Assembly (NCBI GenBank): GCA_027574665.1
Contig: CM050659.1
Coordinates: forward strand, 20,685,001 to 20,749,000
Origin: Rhynochetos jubatus
Lineage: Eukaryota; Chordata; Aves; Eurypygiformes; Rhynochetidae
DNA length: 64,000 nucleotides
Direction: 5' to 3'
Shown here one piece after another: positions 26,178 through 40,468 of the stretch. The notes below the pieces were generated by a model. The model was not told the origin of the DNA. It was given only the letters and a program-made list of their open reading frames with translations, and made no database searches. The position numbers and the translations under genes are program-made. The number at the start of each line of letters is the position of its first letter. Within the stretch, counting starts at the first letter, position 1.

Positions 26178-28559
26178 CCAGGTCTGCAAGGTCTCTTCTT
26201 GGCTTTGAACACCAAACAATGAAACTAAGCTTTACTCCAGTGGCCATAGGCTTAATGAAGTCATCACCAGAGTAGTTCTCATGTATCACAAGTGTAGTTG
26301 TTCTATTAATTTTAAATCATAACACCAGCAGAAATAAATGCCAATAAATTGTATTCTGTCCATGTTTCCACACTCTATAATTAGTAAAATTATATCTGAA
26401 ACTCATTAATAAGCCTGAACTAATCCATCATCATAATTACTATTACTAATTTTAATTGTTAAATACAGATACAGGAGGAAAACAAAATTTTGAGAAGTTG
26501 AAAAATAAAGTAATAATTCACAGAGGTAGAATATCAACCCAACTGAATTTTCAGTTATTACTACAGAAATTAACTCCACCATATGTCTCAGGATTATGCC
26601 TTTGATTTGTTAGAGATCTGTTTTCACTATGGCTCACACAATAGCATAGCTGTTTTCATGAAAGTAAAATGAATGACAAGTTATTATTTCTCAAATTAAT
26701 TAATATAATTTTCCTAGTTAATGCTAAGATCCACGTGGAGGAGATAAAAATCACACTTTGTTTCATATGCACAACAGATGCCACTTCCACACATCTGAAT
26801 AGCGTTTGCATATTGTAAGTCAGTATTTCAAGCTGAAAGGTCGCAGGGTTTTTCCAAGTCAATAATACAAGCCTACAAAATTAAAATGCACTACTTGTGT
26901 CAAACACAGCAAAATCATTGTTTGTTTATTTTTAAGGTGATAATAAAAAAGATTAATGATACTGCTGGATAATGAAACAATCTGCCAGAAGGCAAGCTGC
27001 AGAATATAGAGTAAAGCCCTAGCAACATTCCTAAGAAAAACTTCAGCTTTCTCCCAAACACATTAAGGAGTCCCTTTTATTACCAGGTGACATTTTTGCA
27101 TTTAAAAGAGAGTTGATTTTCATACGGTGCTTAAAGGTCAAACAGTTAATCTACCTCTGCAAGGAGAGCGTTTTCCTCTGAAGAGATTTCTAGAGGACAT
27201 CAAATCAATAAGAGTCATCACACTCAACAAGAATAAAACCCTTCACTCTTCTCAATGCAAAAGCTTATACCAGTCCCAAAGAAACTGGATCCAGGTCATG
27301 AAAAAAAATCAGACATCATGCAGCATTAAATAGTAGCAACCTTTATAGCTGAACATAGATGTTAAAGATTTTTATATCATTAATTCAGAAGAAAAATCTC
27401 TTTCAGTGTGAACCTGGAGAAGCATCCGTTTCACCGTACGTATTCACTATGCCTTTGCATTTTTACGTGGTAAAAAAAATGAGTAAAAAGTTGAACTTAC
27501 CACAGTATGATACACTGGGATTTTCACTAGAGTGTTCTTCAGCACTCAAATGATGTGATACAAACTGCCCCACGTTTCTGCTGGAGGTGAGAGAGAAAAA
27601 AGAATCCTCAGTGAGAAGAGGACAGAACCAGCTATACACTTCATCTTTGCTCAGTTGATTCAACGTAATAAATACATTTTGTGTCTTCCTAAGGAAACTG
27701 CCACTTGCCCTGCATGCAGTGGTTGAAGAAGTTCACTGGGAAGATCTCAACTGAAAGTAAAATACTGAATTGGGGGAACTAGTGACAAGTCATTTCAAAA
27801 AGGTGTTTGGGTTTGAAAGTCACCGACCTGAAAGAAGGCTACCTGTGAGTCTAGTGTTTTAGAATGGGATGCAAAAGAACTGGTCCTACATTCTTAGCTC
27901 TGAGACAACCTTGTAGAAGAGCTTTTGGTATCAACTTCCTATTAACAACATGAGAGTAATAATAACCTCTTTTAGACTTCTCCATTGACTGGGAGTTCTT
28001 CAGCATAGTGACTGTGTCAAGGTAGAAACTGCATATATAAATACACATACATTTGTATAAACGAAAACTCTTCTTAATTCTTAATCCCACTTAAAGCTAC
28101 CAGGCATCTCAATAGGACAAATGGAAGGGCTGCAAAAATAAAAATAAAAAGATAATCCAAACTCAGTTATTGACCTTCATTACATGTGCAAAACTCTGAT
28201 GTGCTTGAAAAGAAGGGAGGGTTGAGAATTACACAGGAGTATTGAATCTTCTGTGAAGACTGCTGTTCAGTATCTTTCTGCATGTACAGTGAAATACAGA
28301 GAGAAAAAAATGCATTATGCAAACAGTGCTGGAGTATAATTATTTAATTTGTTGGAAAATAATTATTCAAACTATAGCAAAACAATACAGCTGCTTGTTC
28401 TGTGTCATGCCTAGAGGAATTCACCTCGACAGTGACATTGTGAGTTCTATCTGAGTTTTATATTGAAGTTATGGTACATACATTTTTAATTTTCAGTCCC
28501 GTTTCAGCTAATCTAGGATAAATCTCAATAATTACTGTCTAGCTTGCTTTCAACTCCAG

Positions 28560-28900
28560 GAATAAAAAAAATCCATACTGTTGATGCTTTTTGTTTATAT
28601 GATGACTGCTTTTAATTACCATTTTGTCTGCCAGGTCTCTTCAATGAAATTTAAATGCAATTATTTTCAACTCAAATGCACACTAATTTGAGCGACTTAT
28701 ATTTTGATGTAATTAAGGTAAAAATAATCATTACATAAAAACATTTTTTAACATTTCCTGACAAAATATTATTATTTATTTTAGAATTATCATTTCATTC
28801 ATCATTCATTTTGAAGCCATTCCCAGAGCTTTTATTGCATCTAATAATTGATTTCACAGTTATTAGATGTAAAATTGTTAGAAGAATGTTTCCTAAACAA
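28560..28900. other. AT-rich block rich in TAATT-type core motifs
   Basis: This block holds several homeodomain-type cores and related words: 'tttaattacc' (28611-28620), 'atgcaattat', 'cactaatttg', 'tgtaattaagg' and 'tctaataattga'. Part of it forms an imperfect inverted pair (28840-28870): 'tctaataa' and 'ttattaga'. This texture is common in vertebrate conserved non-coding enhancers of developmental genes, but also arises by chance in AT-rich DNA. Conservation cannot be judged from one sequence. Confidence 0.2.
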
Positions 28901-30439
28901 ACCTATCTTTCCACTTATTTTAAACTACCTGGAGCAGACTTTTTTCCCCTCTGCTAATTAATGTCTTTAGTTTCTGTACACAGTCACCTTTGTCTTAAAT
29001 TTTCACTTAAATAAATTAGACTTCTCTGTAGAAGAAACAAAATCCCAGATCTAGGTCAGAGGGAGAACACAGACTAGAGGAAAACTGTGTTCTCCTTTCT
29101 GTGCCTTCCCCATACATCCACCCATCAACATATATACCATTATATTCAAGCAACTGCACTACACCTCAATGCTGCTCCAAAATAAGCCCCCAACCAGGCT
29201 GAGACTAAGGCTGAAGTTCCACAAGAATATAAATAAATCTAAATTTTAGGCTCTCTCCACACCTCATCCTCTCTCAGTTATGTGGCTTTTGCTCAGTAAG
29301 TTTCCTGAACTGGCTCACAACTGGCTCACAAAGATAAGTTGAAGCTGTTCTTCCCTCCTGCCTACCTGCACTGCAGGTTCCTCCTCCCCCACTTCAGCCA
29401 GCACTAGTGATGATGAGACCAGCAGATGAGCCAGACAGAGGCACAGATTCAGCTAAAAATCCCATTAAAAATATCCCAAACTTCTGATCAGTTTTCAGTC
29501 ACTCCATCTTGTAAAGAATTGGGTATGGGTAATGAAAAACGATACTCTAAAGGCATTACAATAAAAGAAGAAAAAACTCCATCCCTTTTACACAATTGAA
29601 ATTATAAAATATTAAACTGTAACAGGATCCTCATAAAAATATATCTCTTTGCAGGCTCACAAGCAAAGTCAAAATAAATTTCTCTGTTAATGGACTTTTT
29701 GGTGAATATCTGGATGTAAATATTAGGCTCTGTGAGCAAAGCAATCTAACCAATACCAAGTCATCCTTTCTTGTCAGGAAGTTAATAAGTATTAATAGTC
29801 TGCTGTTCAGTGAAATTTTACTGACGGAAAATCAACAGTACAAGAGCTAATATGCCTCTGATTACAGTATTTTTCTTGGTGAAACTAGTAGAGAAAATCC
29901 ACAACATAGGAGTCTATATCCTTTGTAACTTGTGTAGAATAATATGAGGAAAATGAAGAAATTTCCTTTGGAATATACAACAAATAGGGACAGGATTATT
30001 GAACAAAAGGACACAGAAGCAGAATGAGAGGATACCATGGTTTCTATGGCGGTTTATTTCCATAATGAAAAAAGCTAAATTAGCTACATCGTCTGAAATG
30101 GAAACTGTTTACAGATATTTTGATCAGGCTTTCTGGAGGACACAGTGGTCTCCGTAAAATCAATAGTGTAAGCTAAAATGTTAAAGTGGTATACTGAAGG
30201 GAGTATATTCTCTTGCTTCCTTACGCTCAAACACTCAGAGAACAGTTATGTCTAAAAAGCTAGTCTTGTCTACATAAAATTTTACTAAATCAACTGCTCA
30301 GTTTTAGTTGTCTAACTACTGAGGACTGCTTCTAAGAGTGCATCCCTGCAGCTAAATGAATCCATAAGACTTTCCCTTGCAGCACAGTTTCTTTGCATCT
30401 GCTAGCACAATTCTGTTGCACTAAAATTTCCAGGAGTAT

Positions 30440-30632
30440 TGGAGGCCCTTTCACACACTCACATCTTCTAGCACAGCCCAGTCCTGCAACCTGACCAGGT
30501 GCAGGGCTGCAGGCAGACCCCATGCAGCCCATAAAGCTTCTCCCGGTCAGCCCCAGCATGAAGAGGGTTGGACCATTCAGAGTCTAACGGAGCAGGGAAC
30601 AAGCTGGGAGACAGTGAGGCCAAACAGGTAAG
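30440..30632 (+). other. GC-richer patch ending in a strong splice-donor match
   Basis: Within AT-rich surroundings this ~190-base patch is clearly richer in G and C. It ends with 'aaacag|gtaagt' (junction at 30627/30628), a near-perfect vertebrate 5' splice site. No long open frame runs into the donor (an ATG near 30558 meets a stop after eight codons), so if it is an exon it is probably non-coding or a 5' UTR exon. No promoter element can be defined with confidence. Chance is a real alternative. Confidence 0.25.
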
Positions 30633-33600
30633 TAATCTGGAACAAGTGCCTTCTCCTTCATCTGCTTTGGTTGTGATGTTTGGGGCTCAAATACTATCTC
30701 TCATTTTGTACTTACATAGGGTTTACACTGTAAAAGCAAAGAAGTAACAACCAATTTTTAATACTAGCGATAATTTACAAAATTATTAGAGATGAGACAC
30801 GACATGAGTTGCACACTATGAAGAAAAGAATGAGGTCTCAGCCAAAAAAGCCTGAAGGTCAGAAGTTTTCCAAGAGGGGGTTTAAGCTACACTCCTTACA
30901 GAAAAGGGGGGAACAACATATAATGAGAATTCCACATACAGTTTTGGGTTATAAAGACTTAGAACAGAGTATAGATCTTTCTGTAATGGTTCAGAAGGGC
31001 AAATGTGACTGGGTTGGACAAAAAGGGAGATAGCTTTCTCATATCATACATTTTAACGGGGTAAACTTAATAATTATTTTAACCTTTTGGCTGACCAAAC
31101 ACTGAGTTGGATATAGCCAAGGCATAATGAGGCTTTCTCTCCTGGCTGACTACTCAGCCAGTGGACAACTGAAAGCAAGTTTTAAGAGGTCATACTCATA
31201 GAGACAGTCTACCAGAGATGATAAGCTTGCTTCTCAGACCCAAAAAGCAACGAGCATGACTGCCTAAATCTGTCCACACTAATTTCAAGAGGAGATTGAG
31301 GAAACTTATTTTCCTAGTGCAGGAAAACATCCTCTTACCTCGTGCAGAAAAACCATGCAAGTCCTTTCAATGGATGAAGAAAAGTCAATACCCATAAACG
31401 TTCATATTTAGAGCAGTACGTTATAACAGAAGAATAAGGCTTACCATAGGATTTCATTCTGACCTAATTTAGAAGTCAGGCTACTCACATGGCATCAGTG
31501 CCCAAAAAACTACAATCTGAATGTTGGTTTTCTACACAGTTTAAAATAGCATGTGCATGGCCTGCATGCAGCCTTAAAGACAAATTCACTAAGGAGACAG
31601 AAAACTGCCTTTTCATTAGAGGAGACAAGGAATATCTGATGGGTCAAGAAATCTTGGTCCGACGGCCCAAAAGTCTCTATTACTTGTATAGAGCCAGAAT
31701 TGTTGTCATTTTCATATGGAAAGCAGGGCATAATTAAAACTATGTGCGTGCAACACAAAGAGGACACAGAATGAAAATTCTGTTCTTATAGCCTAAAAGG
31801 ATTCCTGCAGCAGATGAGATTCAACCATTTCCTGAGTAACCCAATTCACTACAAAGCATAAAAAAGCCTTACAGGTTCCATGCTAGAAACTTGAAAAACA
31901 TCTTGACAGTTATTTTTTTCCCAAATTTGCATGCACAAGTTATTACCAAATACATTTCAGCCATCACCCCCTCCAAAACCTCACAGCAACAATTTTAGTG
32001 TGCTCACTTAAGACGTTTTTTCAAGTTTTAAAGGTCATCAGAGTTTAAGACGTATGTTCTGCACTTAAAAAGTTCCCTCGAGTTTTAGAGTTATTACTCT
32101 AAACTAATCTCATTATATTTTCCATATATGAGTACATCTCTTAAAGTTTACATTAAATTTTAAATAACTAGAATTTTGAAAGGTCAAATAAATAATGAGG
32201 TATCTCACTGCAACAGGAAATACAGTCACTATTTTGCCACAAGGTTTTTTCATTCAGGTACTTGTGGGAGAAAATCCTTTGCTGTATTGACTTGTTGCAT
32301 TAAATTCTCATCATGTTTATTGTTGTTACAGAATATACTGTATAAAACTATGCTAGACAGAAGCATAATAAAAATCTGTAGCGATGCTTTAGCCATGATA
32401 ACCTCTTCTCAGAGATGAAAATGTCCTTAAATATTTAAGACTAGTACTTCACCACCACCAAATGAGTCCTACAGCATCATACAGTCCCTTTATTGTTGCT
32501 TCCTAATTGGTGACAACAGTGGAGACTGAAGGCTCAATTCCCTGCCTAAGATTCTAGAGGATACTAAATTTTTCTGTGTGGGATCACATTGCCCAGAAAT
32601 TGATAATTGATAGTATCCTCATTTAAAAGGTACTGGTTTCTCTTCCTCAGCCACTGTGGACACACCAGGTACACTAACACACAACTCGTGCTCCGTTTCA
32701 CTGGTGACAGGTAAGAAACCAACTGAACCTGAAAAGCCACTTGAATTTTTGATCCAGACAAGTAGCACAGCTTCATGATGTTTCCTATTCTTTGCTTTGA
32801 TTCCTTCTTCACTATATTATATATTCTCCTATCAGCCAATAATATTTTATATTTATTATACACTTTATAATTGGCTAGTAACTTTGCCAACTGAAAAATA
32901 CACTTCAGAGGAATTTATTAGCAGCAACAGCGACTGAGTTTTGTGCATTAAGTCATATAACTTTAAGAAGTTATCTGAACTACTCCTAGGTTGCATGATG
33001 TCATCAAGGTATAATACCTTTTCATAGCAGATGTCTGTCAGACCATAAATAAATGGTCAGGTCTAGATATTTCTTAGTCTTTTGTTAATTTGTCTCTCAA
33101 GGAAATCAACCTTTCGCAGGTATAGCTGCATTTCTCTTATACAATGGAAGAGTTGAGTCTCACATTTCACATGCACGTCGTGTCACATCAGCCTGCAGCA
33201 CTGTAGTCTAAAGCTCAGAGCCTTACCCTAAGCTGAATCCCTGAGGAGCCCAAAATTAGGATGCTATGAGTAGGTGAAGGAATGCTTTGACACTGAGGTC
33301 TAATAATTTAAATCAGCTCAAAGAAGCCTACGTCCAAGATTATTTATGTAAGAATAAATGGATGTCTGACTACCTGTAGTAGTGACTTTAAACTTCTCTC
33401 TCTCACTCCCCAGACCTAGAGTTAGTAGGCTGGGCATTCTGGGCGGTAATTTCTCAGACTCCCTTGTGACCTGCTCTGTTATTTTGGAGTAGTAGTCTGC
33501 ACTCATATTTTAGTAATGCTAGATTACAGGCTTGATTTTTTTCTGTTCAGTGGGAGCTTCATGTTAAAAACAAATTCTCACCCGTCCCATCTGAATACTC

Positions 33601-33641
33601 TGATCACTGGGATAATTAAATATTCTGAGGACCTCTCTGTC

Positions 33642-33672
33642 TTTTTTTTTGTTGTTGTGGTTGTTGTTGTTA
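33642..33672. repeat. Poly-T and (TTG)n microsatellite
   Basis: Nine T followed by GTT/GTTG units. Simple repeat. Confidence 0.93.
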
Positions 33673-36600
33673 TATAAAAGCCAGACAAGCAAGTACATAA
33701 ACTCGGCTGAGTCAAATGTTCAACTGCACAAATGGTCTCACAACTCAGGAAGCTAAGTACCTGTTTCACCAGATTGGTACAATACATCCTTTCTCTTTTC
33801 TTTTTTTTTTTTTAACTTCTCCAGAAGCAACTCCCTGCACAATTAAATCAGCACCTCATAGTAAATGATCAGTAAGAGGCTGAAGATTGCATTTGATTGC
33901 ATGATACCTGTAAGTCAGTAAGCATTTCAATAATTATTTCTGAGAAAGTACTCCTTTGAATATTAGTGTATATCTCTCTCTCCAGGAGAAAATGCCTTGT
34001 GATAAGCAAAATCTCCATTAGATAACTATTCTGACTTAGGAAGCACTGTAACCAAAATATTAAGGTGGTTCTTAAATAAACATCCAGAGAGAGACTTGAA
34101 AATTGAAAGTAGAGACAAATCCAAACCTAAACCTTTTCCAAGTTTGTGGTTGGGAATTAAAGGCAAAGACCTTCAGTTAGAATTTTCAACTCTTTTAAGA
34201 ATATTTAGATATCCTCAATCTGGCAGTCTCATAAGCCAAATATACATTAGCTTTTGCTATCTGTAACTTTTAGTACACTACTACCACTTGCAGTGTAGCT
34301 GTCTAAAACATTTAACTTTCATAAAACTTTCTACTTGCTAAAGATCTCTATTAGATTTAAAGCTGGGTAACATAAATTTAACTCTGCTTTATGTTCTATT
34401 TTCATTTTTTTGAATAATTCTCCACAGGAAAATTTTTTTATGTTTTGTTTCTTTCTCATAATTGTGTAGAAGAGCCTTGAGGCAAATTAGAAATGTAATA
34501 ATCAATAACTGAGTTTTATTAAGAGATTGAATTTAGATAGACATGCAAACTGAACATTAACGTACCGATTTATTCTGCTGCTCAACTTCCTATAGAAGAT
34601 TTATTCAGAAAAATGCTGAGAGAGACAAAAAGTTTGTATTGGTGAAAAACAGTTTTTCCACTTTCGCACTATTTGTAACTGTTCTAATTTTATTGACTCA
34701 GCTACAATATTCCAGTGACAACTCTCTCAACCATTTCAATAAGATTTTCTAAGATCACAAGACTGGCGATCCAAAAATCTTGTCATTTAGAAACTTCTGA
34801 GAAGCAAAACCACTTATTTGAATGATCAATATGCTGCCACTTACTAAATTATTTTGGGGATAATGTAGAAAGAAGAGCAGGAGAGAGATACGGTATAAAA
34901 AACAGACGTGTTTTTCTACATACGAGACAGTACTATAGTAATTTCACAACAGCAAAGAGCTGAGCCTTCAATCAGGCTATCACTCACTGACATAACACAT
35001 TTAATCAGAGGAAAGTTAAAAGAAAATATGCAAAGAGGTATTGCCTTCCCTCCTCTTTCAAGTCTCAAATAAACACGAACAAACTCTCTCACACTATGCC
35101 AGACCTGTCTAAATAGATCTGTATTTCTGGAAGAAAAAGTTTATTGCAAAATAGGAAAGACAACAACAGAAGTAGACAAATAACTTTCCCAGAGAATGTT
35201 GAGTTTATTTTATAACCAAAGTGATGAAATATTTCCAGGAAGTTCAATCAAAAGAAAGGTGTGTCTTCAGCAAACATTTATTTTACCTTTAATAGTCTGT
35301 GATTAACAAATACTTCATTAAAAACATAGAATCAATATGTGAATTTGTTCTAGGTTCTGAACTGGATGCCAGAATCAACACCCAAATTGCTTCTGAACAG
35401 GTTCTAGAGGAGTTCCTAGGCAATCCTGTTTTACATTTACGTAATGCAATGCAGGCACTGGTGAGTGCACACTACAGATCTTTCTCTCCAAACACATTCA
35501 AACCACAGAAAATTTTCTTTTCATTCTGGGAATCTCTAGATCAGTCTCTGCATATTATCCCTACGCCAGACACAATGGTAGCCAGAAAAATAACATCATA
35601 CTATCTACATAAGGGTGAAAGAGGAAAGAATATGCAATTATTTTCTCAGTAAGATCTTACAGTGACTTCTTTCTGCTGTTGTTTCAATTGAGTTATTTTA
35701 CCTACTTAACATCACTGTATCAAGTAAATACATCAATTCAGGTGCAATCACTGTGAATATTCCAAATCCTTTGTTTCAACTGAGGAAAACCATTACACTC
35801 AATCTTAGCCCAGATGTTGGAGAGCGGTAGAGCTAGCTGAAGTTATCTTAGGTAACTATAAGGAAACGCTATTTTGTTGTGAGCTTATGAATATATTGCC
35901 TGAATATAAGAATTATTTATTGCTTTTCTCTATTTCCTTTATATGTTTTTCATAAATAATGTTTTAGTTCCATCTTCAGTGTTACATCTTTCAGGCACTG
36001 TTATGGTATACAATCTGCTGTATTCAATTCATTTTGTCCAATTTTTCACTTCCAGCCCAGAAAATTCAAAGCCAGTGCTCTGACACATCAGTCACACAAT
36101 CAGCTAAATTAGGCTACTCCAGTTGGTTTAACTGGCAACTTTCAAGCATGCAAAACAAAGCAGCAAGGTTTTAATGGTTTAAAGCCTCCAAAGTGGATCA
36201 TAATACAAAATGTATTGCTCATCAGCTGGCATAGAAGGCAAGGAATGCCATATGCTTTCAGTTTCATTGGTGTTGTTTATCTTTAATACTAAACCCTAAT
36301 GCAATACACTTTCTATTACTCTGCCATGTCAATCTTTTTTATGTGTAAGGGGGTCAGGAAAACAAGACAATATTGGTTTCAACAGCCACAAGCCAATACA
36401 GGCTCTACTAATTCCAGGGCAGCTGAGAGCTATGGAGTAGTAAATTACATTTTCCCATGCATGAATTAGAAAGCACATAGTTAACAATACAGTCAAAATA
36501 CTTGTTTGGATGTCTAGCTATATGCCTGAAGTGAATGTTTAGACAAACCTGAAAACAAAACAGCAATACCTCAAAATTATGGATGAACAAGTCAGGTTTC

Positions 36601-37751
36601 ACTGATACAATAGTTAAGTCCTACATGTGTAACTACAGGTTACCTAGCAGGTGGAGAAGGGAGTTTACTGCTAAAGAGCACTGCATTCATGGATTTAGGA
36701 GAATACTTCTGCAAAGCAAGAAGTCAGTACTTATGACAAGCCATACTCCATCTGATCCTACTCAACGGTTCCCATATCCCTACAGGGTTGCTGGTGCTTT
36801 CTTTAATCATGCAGAACACACACAGACAAACATTAGTGTGGAGAAAGGCAGCAATGAGCATCCGTGAGATTAAACTTTAAAAGGCAAAATATTTCATTCC
36901 AACCACATTATGGATTACCAACACTACTCTCGACTTTGAAGTCAACAAAGATGAAGACACAAACATATTCAGGTAACTCTTTGAGGATCTCTTTGCCCTT
37001 AAATTATTCTCTCAGTCACCAACATTTTTCTCTATCTAAGTAAGATGGTGAAGGTTAGTTCTTGATGGCAAGATGTTTTCCTAAGTGCGTATGGTACAGT
37101 CACCTTACAGAGGGTGTTATATTGCTGCTTTGCTTCCCTTACAATTTGTGTAGAATTTGAAGCACTATACTTTATTCTATTCCAATCTCTTTTAGTCCTC
37201 TTTTTCTGGACCTGAACTATCCATTGTGAACAAGAAAGATGCTGCAATATGACATGATAAGAGCTTAGAAAAGGCAGTTTGCCAGCTGGCCACTGTGCTG
37301 AAAACTCTGGGAGAACGACAGAAGGCAGCAAGCTGAATTGCTAAAAAGAATATGGGGGAAGACTGAGAATGCAGCTTAATAGAGATACTCTAGAAACTAA
37401 AGCAGGAAACAGAATGAAATGATACATTTGACAATCACTGAGGAAATGGACACCTGAAACAGCACACAAACTCCAGACCTAAGAAACTCACTTTGAGTCA
37501 GGAAAATAACTGTCAGGTAAGGAAATTGGAAGAAATTGGTCACAACATCAAGTTCTGTGTGTTTGGATGATGGAAAACTGGCAGATATACAGCCGAATTA
37601 GGACAAGAAGAGTTAAAAAGTAAAGCAGATTTTGCTGAAGAAGAGCAGGATAATTATCTTCCAGAGAGAATTAAGTCCCTGCAGTCTTAAAACACTTTGA
37701 ACACAGTTTCACTGGGATAAGGTCACAGAAGCAACTGCTTTGTTCTCAGTT

Positions 37752-37828
37752 AAAACATAAAACAAATAAAACTAAACAAACAAAAAGCACCCCACAAAAC
37801 AAACACACACAGCACCACCACCACCCCC
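37752..37828. repeat. A/C-rich low-complexity tract
   Basis: AAAC/AAAT-type units, then short (CA)n and (CAC)n runs ending in CCACCCCCG. Typical of the A-rich tracts scattered through this window (also 54999-55066, 55893-55960 and 63711-63763). Confidence 0.85.
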
Positions 37829-38692
37829 GATACCCGAGGGAACCATGTATTTTCTAAATTGTCTGGTTTATTTTAGAAAAAGCAATTAGAAATAAAAATT
37901 AAAATGCAATTAAAATACAAATCCCATCCCTCCTTCATGTATCTGTGAAGTATTCATCAACTCAACAATTATGTTTGTCAAGTACTGCTTAATATTTACT
38001 AAATAAAAAGAAGACCACAATCCAAAAATTTCTTCTTGGTGAGGGGACACATGTGCAGACAAAGATGACTTTCAAAGAACTTGCTAGAGGTGTCCCAGAG
38101 AGACAGAGCCTCCTAGTAAAAAAATCTTTGCTTTGATGATTTTAAATAAGACACTACTCTTACTCTAGGAGCTCATGACACAGCATTTTCTGCGGGTTTT
38201 ACAATCTTCTGTCCTGCTAGCTTTATCATTACCTAAGAAAGATTTCACTAAATGTAAATGTGCAAAGACATAGATTAAAGTTTAATTAACCAGATTAATG
38301 TTTTCCAGTGTCATCCTTGCAGGGACAGCCTATATATTTGTAGATAAAAATATTTATATAATTTTAAATTAAATTTCAAATAGTGCAGCAGGAATATAAT
38401 TCTTTCTAAAAAGTTATTTTATTCTTAATCTTAAGGTGACAACATTCGACCCAACCCACTAAGAAGCCTTGAAAGGTTTTGACTTGCAGAAAAAAAGTCC
38501 AGTATCTATATTTGAACTAAAGTTCACTTTCTGGGAAAACATTTAATTCTTATTAAATTTGTATGTAAAATCTACATAGCTGTAGAATTCATCAAGATGT
38601 TTGGCAAATATTTATCAATTCACTTAAAAATTTACTTATGGTCTGAATTTATATAAATTCAACTTCCTCAAGGGGCCATATTATCCAAAAAT

Positions 38693-39078
38693 CACAGAAC
38701 AGCTGAGGTCTGCAGGGAGCTTTGGAGATCCCATGCTCTGGTCAGCAGGTTCTTTTCTTTTGTTTAAGTGCAATTACCTGTATTTCAATTAGTGCCAGTT
38801 AACTCATGTCCTGCCCCTGAGCCCCCTGTGAAGGCTGCCTCCACACTTTACTATCTCTCATTAGGTATGTAAACACATTGATGAGATCTCCCTGAGCCTG
38901 TTCTACTCCAGGTGAACCAATGCCAGCTTTCAGACTCTTCCAGTATGTCCTCCACTCCCCCAGCCAACTTCCTTGCCTGTCCAGCACCTGTCCAGTATGG
39001 CCCTGTCTCTCAAACCCGGGAGCCCAGAACTGGTCACAGCACTCCAATTGTAGTCTCACCAGTGTATTCACAAAATGC
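38693..39078 (-). mobile_element. CR1 LINE 3' part with internal deletion
   Basis: The plus strand shows the reverse complement of a CR1 3' end: 'aatcacagaacagctgaggt' (38689-38708) is the inverted terminal region. It continues through 'aaacacattgatgagatctc' (38871-38890) and 'gagcccagaactggtcaca' (39020-39038) to 'agtctcaccagtg' (39052-39064), all known CR1 ORF2/3' UTR stretches. About 100 or more bases of the usual 3' region appear to be missing between about 38750 and 38770. No intact frame survives; the open frames on both strands here belong to this repeat. Confidence 0.9.
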
Positions 39079-40421
39079 ATAGCTATATATATGTGTTTAT
39101 ATGCCAGAATAATGAGCTTACAAATGTTTTATCCAGTGGTATTCATAGAGGTTCACCCTAAGCTCACTCTCTCCTGCTTTTATCTAATGCAGTTACAAAA
39201 GAGCTTTTGTCTCTGCTGCTCTCAACTGCTCAGCTGAGCTGAAAAACGTTGTTGTCTCTTGCTTTTAGACGGCACATTTAGATCTCCATTTCTTCTCTAA
39301 GACCCCTTTTTTATATCTTTGAGAGATGAGTTTCTATTATTCATGAATTCTGCTTTGCTGTCTGGTTTCAAGAGCTGTATTCTCTGAAGTGAGATTTTTA
39401 GCCCTGGATGGGCACAGACATTGTCTGTACTGTTCTGGCAAAAAGCACAAGCACTAGCAGGTGGTCCATTTGTTTGGGCTTTAAAACAAGAGCCAAGAGG
39501 GATCAGCATCTCTAGGATTTTAAAATTTCCAAATCTTCTAGCTCTGGTAATCTGCAGCTCAAGTATGACTAAAGTTTCAACCCTGGCACTGTTCTGAAAA
39601 AAAAAAAAAATAAATAAGAGACTGGATAAAGAATTCAGAAGCTTCTGAGACCATTCTCTGCTTTGTAAACCAGTCCTCATTACCACATTTATATGAAAGA
39701 CTGAGCATTCAGGAGCTGGCTGTTCGGTCTGCTCCCTGCGTTTTGGTGCCATGGACCTACCGCAGCTCTGTCCTAGTCCCTAGAGGGGGCTTGTACTTAC
39801 TAATCAGATCTCTGCACCCAGTTACCACCTCACCTGAACTGCTCTGGCAGTTTGAAATGCACATGGTTTCTAGGAGTAGAAACCAATACAGTTTCAGAAT
39901 TCCCTTTTGCAGGGAAGTGAAAGGAAAAAAGTCTGACCTTAAAGATCTTCCATGAGTCAAGTTCTGATTACGTATTGCCATGCATCTGTGTCTGAGTGAC
40001 CTGGATATCACTGCGAGCAGATTCCCAAGAGGAAGCTTAAGCAAGCTTTGGAAATTTCTTTCTTTATATTATTAAGGTACTAGGAGTAAAAGTAAAATTC
40101 TATCTACTTATTCATTAATGCAGTTTCCAATTTCTGCAAACCCACAGAAGGTGTTGTATGTTACTCTTACTCTCATGAAAGTCCGTTCCTCCTGCTATTT
40201 TTTTTTCTGACTCACAGAATGTCTACTTACGTTGAGTCAAATTAAATATGAGAGCAAATCCTTCCTAGTACTGGCAGTGTTTTCTGATATTTTGGAATAA
40301 TTTCTCAGGATAGTTTAGACTATCCCAGCTACCACTGTTCTTGGATATGTTCAGTTAGAGAATGAATATAGAGAATTTTTAGAATTATTTTCTTCCCAGA
40401 AGAACTCTCTGGTTTAGTTGG

Positions 40422-40468
40422 GGTTTTGTTGTTGGTTTCTGGGTTTTTGTTTGTTTGTTTGTTTTTTT
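40422..40468. repeat. (TTTG)n microsatellite
   Basis: T/G-rich tract with four clean TTTG units at about 40447-40462, ending in a T run. Confidence 0.9.

Larger units (their letters stand above)
22773..38692. other. AT-rich DNA, no gene supported
   Basis: About 16 kb with many short chance open frames. The longest (24955-25365 and 35299-35652, + strand) show no family resemblance, splice context or biased codon use that I can defend. A GC-richer patch at 30440-30632 ends in a strong splice-donor-like sequence, and an AT-rich, TAATT-rich block lies at 28560-28900; both are treated separately. Confidence 0.5.

Noticed and set aside
35299..35652. 117-codon plus-strand open frame
   Set aside because: Chance-length frame with AT-driven codons; no supporting signals.
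37196..37690. Possible relic coding exon: acceptor-like 'ccaatctcttttag', then 165 codons in one frame with coiled-coil-like, K/E-rich content and seven internal stops, six of them TGA
   Set aside because: Seven stops in 165 codons is not clearly below chance for this base composition, the sequence is simply purine-rich, and no family could be named.
39297..39752. 151-codon minus-strand open frame containing an acceptor-like T run plus 'cag'
   Set aside because: The frame crosses a poly-A/T tract that creates a phenylalanine run, the composition is not convincingly coding, and there is no family match or poly(A) signal in place.
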